From positions 1 to 22,244 of the IMG/VR virus record IMGVR_UViG_3300030060_001830: 22,244 bases of DNA. One strand, written 5' to 3'. Of the stretch, positions 21,143 through 22,244 are shown in pieces. The notes beneath the pieces are model-generated. The model had not been told where the DNA came from and did not search any database. It saw only the letters and a program-made list of their open reading frames with translations. This DNA is from a virus. The stretch's first letter is position 1. The number at the start of each line of letters is the position of its first letter. The translations under genes and the position numbers were made by a program.

Positions 21143-22186
21143 ATGAATTGGTATAATATAAGTAATTCAATTAACAACAAATTATCTATTTCAATAGATG
21201 AGGAAATAGGTTCTTTTGGGATTGATGCTAAAAGCTTTATTGATGAGGTTAAGGTATCAGGTTCTAAAAATATAGAACTTACTATAAATAGTGGAGGTGG
21301 TTCTGTTTTTGATGCTCTTGCTATTTACGATTTTCTTAAAAACTCTTCTTATAATGTTTCTGTAAAGATTGAAGGTTTAGCTGCTAGTGCTGCTACAATC
21401 ATAGCTTTATCAGGTAGTGAGTTACCTGTTATGAGTGAAAACAGTTTTTTTATGATCCACAATGCATGGATGCCAGTAGTATCTATGGAGGGAATGAATA
21501 GTGATGAGATTAGAGATTATAAAGAGGAGTTAGAAAAGCAGGCTCAGTTAATGGATAAAATCAACTTGAAACTTGCTAAAATATACGCTAATTCAACAGG
21601 TCTAGAATTATCTACTATTCAGGACATGATGAAGGCTGAAACATGGTTAACTGCTGAAGAGGCTAAAGAGTATAATTTTATAGGTAGTATAGAGAGTGCA
21701 ATGGCAATAGCTGCTTATGCTAGTCCTAAAGAGTTAGCCAAGAAAGGGTACAAAGTACCATCTAATTATGTAAATCAATTAAATAACGTGAATATGTCTG
21801 AAAAAGAAGGTCTATTAGACCAACTAAAGGCTTATGTTTCTGAATTATTAGCTCCTAAAGCTGAAGCAGTAGAAGAAGAAGCAGTTGAAGAAACTGTTGA
21901 AGAATCTGTTGAAGAGGTTGAAGAAGTTGAAGAAGAAGTAACTGAAGAGCCACAGGATGCAGTTGATGTTGAGTCTATCAAAGCTGAGCTAATGGATTCA
22001 ATTAAAGCTGAGTTAACAGCTAAAGATAGCGAGTTAGCAGAATTAAAGAAAGAATTGGATAAAGCGAAAGCATCAAGAAAGCCCTTAGAGGCTAAAGAGG
22101 ATGTTGTTAATCCTGAAGCTAAAACTGAAGTAGTGGATGAATTAGGTGCTGCAATCCTTAATATTTTAAAATCGTCTTATAAATAA
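21143..22186 (+). CDS. ClpP-type prohead protease fused to a scaffold-like domain
   Basis: A 347-residue protein. Residues 1-200 form a ClpP/S14-like head-maturation protease: INSGGGSVFDALAIYDF near 48-64 (the oxyanion Gly stretch), nucleophile S82 in GLAASAATIIALS, catalytic H106 in FFMIHNAWM, and ETWLTAEEAKEY at about 166-177, where the third residue is usually found. Residues 218-347 are a helical, Glu-rich low-complexity stretch (EEEAVEETVEE and similar) ending in a coiled coil and a hydrophobic C-terminal helix, as in scaffolding domains attached to phage proteases. An in-frame ATG at 21794 could start the scaffold alone. The protease would trim the head shell, and the capsid gene follows 11 nt downstream. 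Confidence 0.88.
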   Translation: MNWYNISNSINNKLSISIDEEIGSFGIDAKSFIDEVKVSGSKNIELTINSGGGSVFDALAIYDFLKNSSYNVSVKIEGLAASAATIIALSGSELPVMSENSFFMIHNAWMPVVSMEGMNSDEIRDYKEELEKQAQLMDKINLKLAKIYANSTGLELSTIQDMMKAETWLTAEEAKEYNFIGSIESAMAIAAYASPKELAKKGYKVPSNYVNQLNNVNMSEKEGLLDQLKAYVSELLAPKAEAVEEEAVEETVEESVEEVEEVEEEVTEEPQDAVDVESIKAELMDSIKAELTAKDSELAELKKELDKAKASRKPLEAKEDVVNPEAKTEVVDELGAAILNILKSSYK

Positions 22187-22197
22187 ATTTTTAAAAA

Positions 22198-22244
22198 ATG
22201 GCAAATTTTATTACACAATCAATCTCCTCTACTTATTCAGGTCA
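22198..22244 (+). CDS. Major capsid protein, N terminus only (partial)
   Basis: The last 47 bases open a frame at ATG 22198 reading MANFITQSISSTYSG before the window ends. Position directly after a protease-scaffold gene is where HK97-fold capsid genes normally lie, and the short opening resembles Bacteroidota phage capsid starts. An A-rich stretch (ttttaaaaa) precedes the ATG. The identification is mainly by position. Confidence 0.55.
   Translation, partial: MANFITQSISSTYSG

Noticed and set aside
21843-21960. GAAGAAGTTGAA-like low-complexity stretch as a CRISPR or DNA repeat array
   Set aside because: It is an in-frame Glu/Val-rich protein segment of the scaffold domain with no spacers.

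Overview
The window is part of a tailed-phage genome or prophage, read almost entirely on the + strand and very AT-rich. The host is probably a member of the Bacteroidota, most likely a flavobacterium. The reasons are A-rich stretches instead of Shine-Dalgarno sequences before start codons, promoter-like boxes close to the Bacteroidota -7 consensus TAnnTTTG (best example at 5143-5150), and tail and small zinc proteins of types I associate with Bacteroidota phages. A tape measure protein, a tail-terminator-like protein and a frameshifted tail chaperone point to siphovirus morphology. I see no integrase, tRNA, rRNA, CRISPR array or insertion sequence, so lytic versus temperate cannot be decided here.

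Layout. 1-3311: the end of a coiled-coil gene, a small HTH protein, a fused SF2 helicase/DNA methyltransferase, a MazG-like pyrophosphohydrolase and two unknown genes. 3326-5112: tandem 10-bp repeats directly before the small terminase, then the large terminase. 5143-5547: a 46-aa membrane or lipoprotein peptide and an unknown gene. 5563-6415: a Mom-like DNA-modification gene enclosed by sequences that match the logic of an integron gene cassette. 6548-8863: an HTH-metallophosphoesterase, a small Lys-rich protein, and a tail assembly chaperone whose C-terminal part is reached by a -1 frameshift at A_AAA_AAG. 8860-11026: small unknown genes, a GT-A glycosyltransferase, a coiled-coil protein and three tiny single-helix membrane peptides tucked into gene junctions. 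A terminator follows at 11046-11075. 11117-20296: receptor-binding/fibre-type proteins, tail terminator, gp10-like protein, two large tail proteins and the tape measure protein. 20303-21092: small zinc-type genes and a terminator. 21143-22244: a ClpP-type prohead protease fused to a scaffold-like domain, then the start of the probable major capsid gene, cut by the window end.

How it fits together: tail genes precede the head genes, and no portal is visible, so it probably lies beyond 22244. Three genes suggest chemical alteration or protection of phage DNA or nucleotide pools (helicase-methyltransferase, MazG-like, Mom-like); the glycosyltransferase could add to this or act on virions or the host surface. 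The points most worth checking are the integron-like Mom cassette, the programmed frameshift, the iterons before the small terminase, and the repeated TATATTWR box lying 4-5 nt before several start codons, which predicts leaderless mRNAs.
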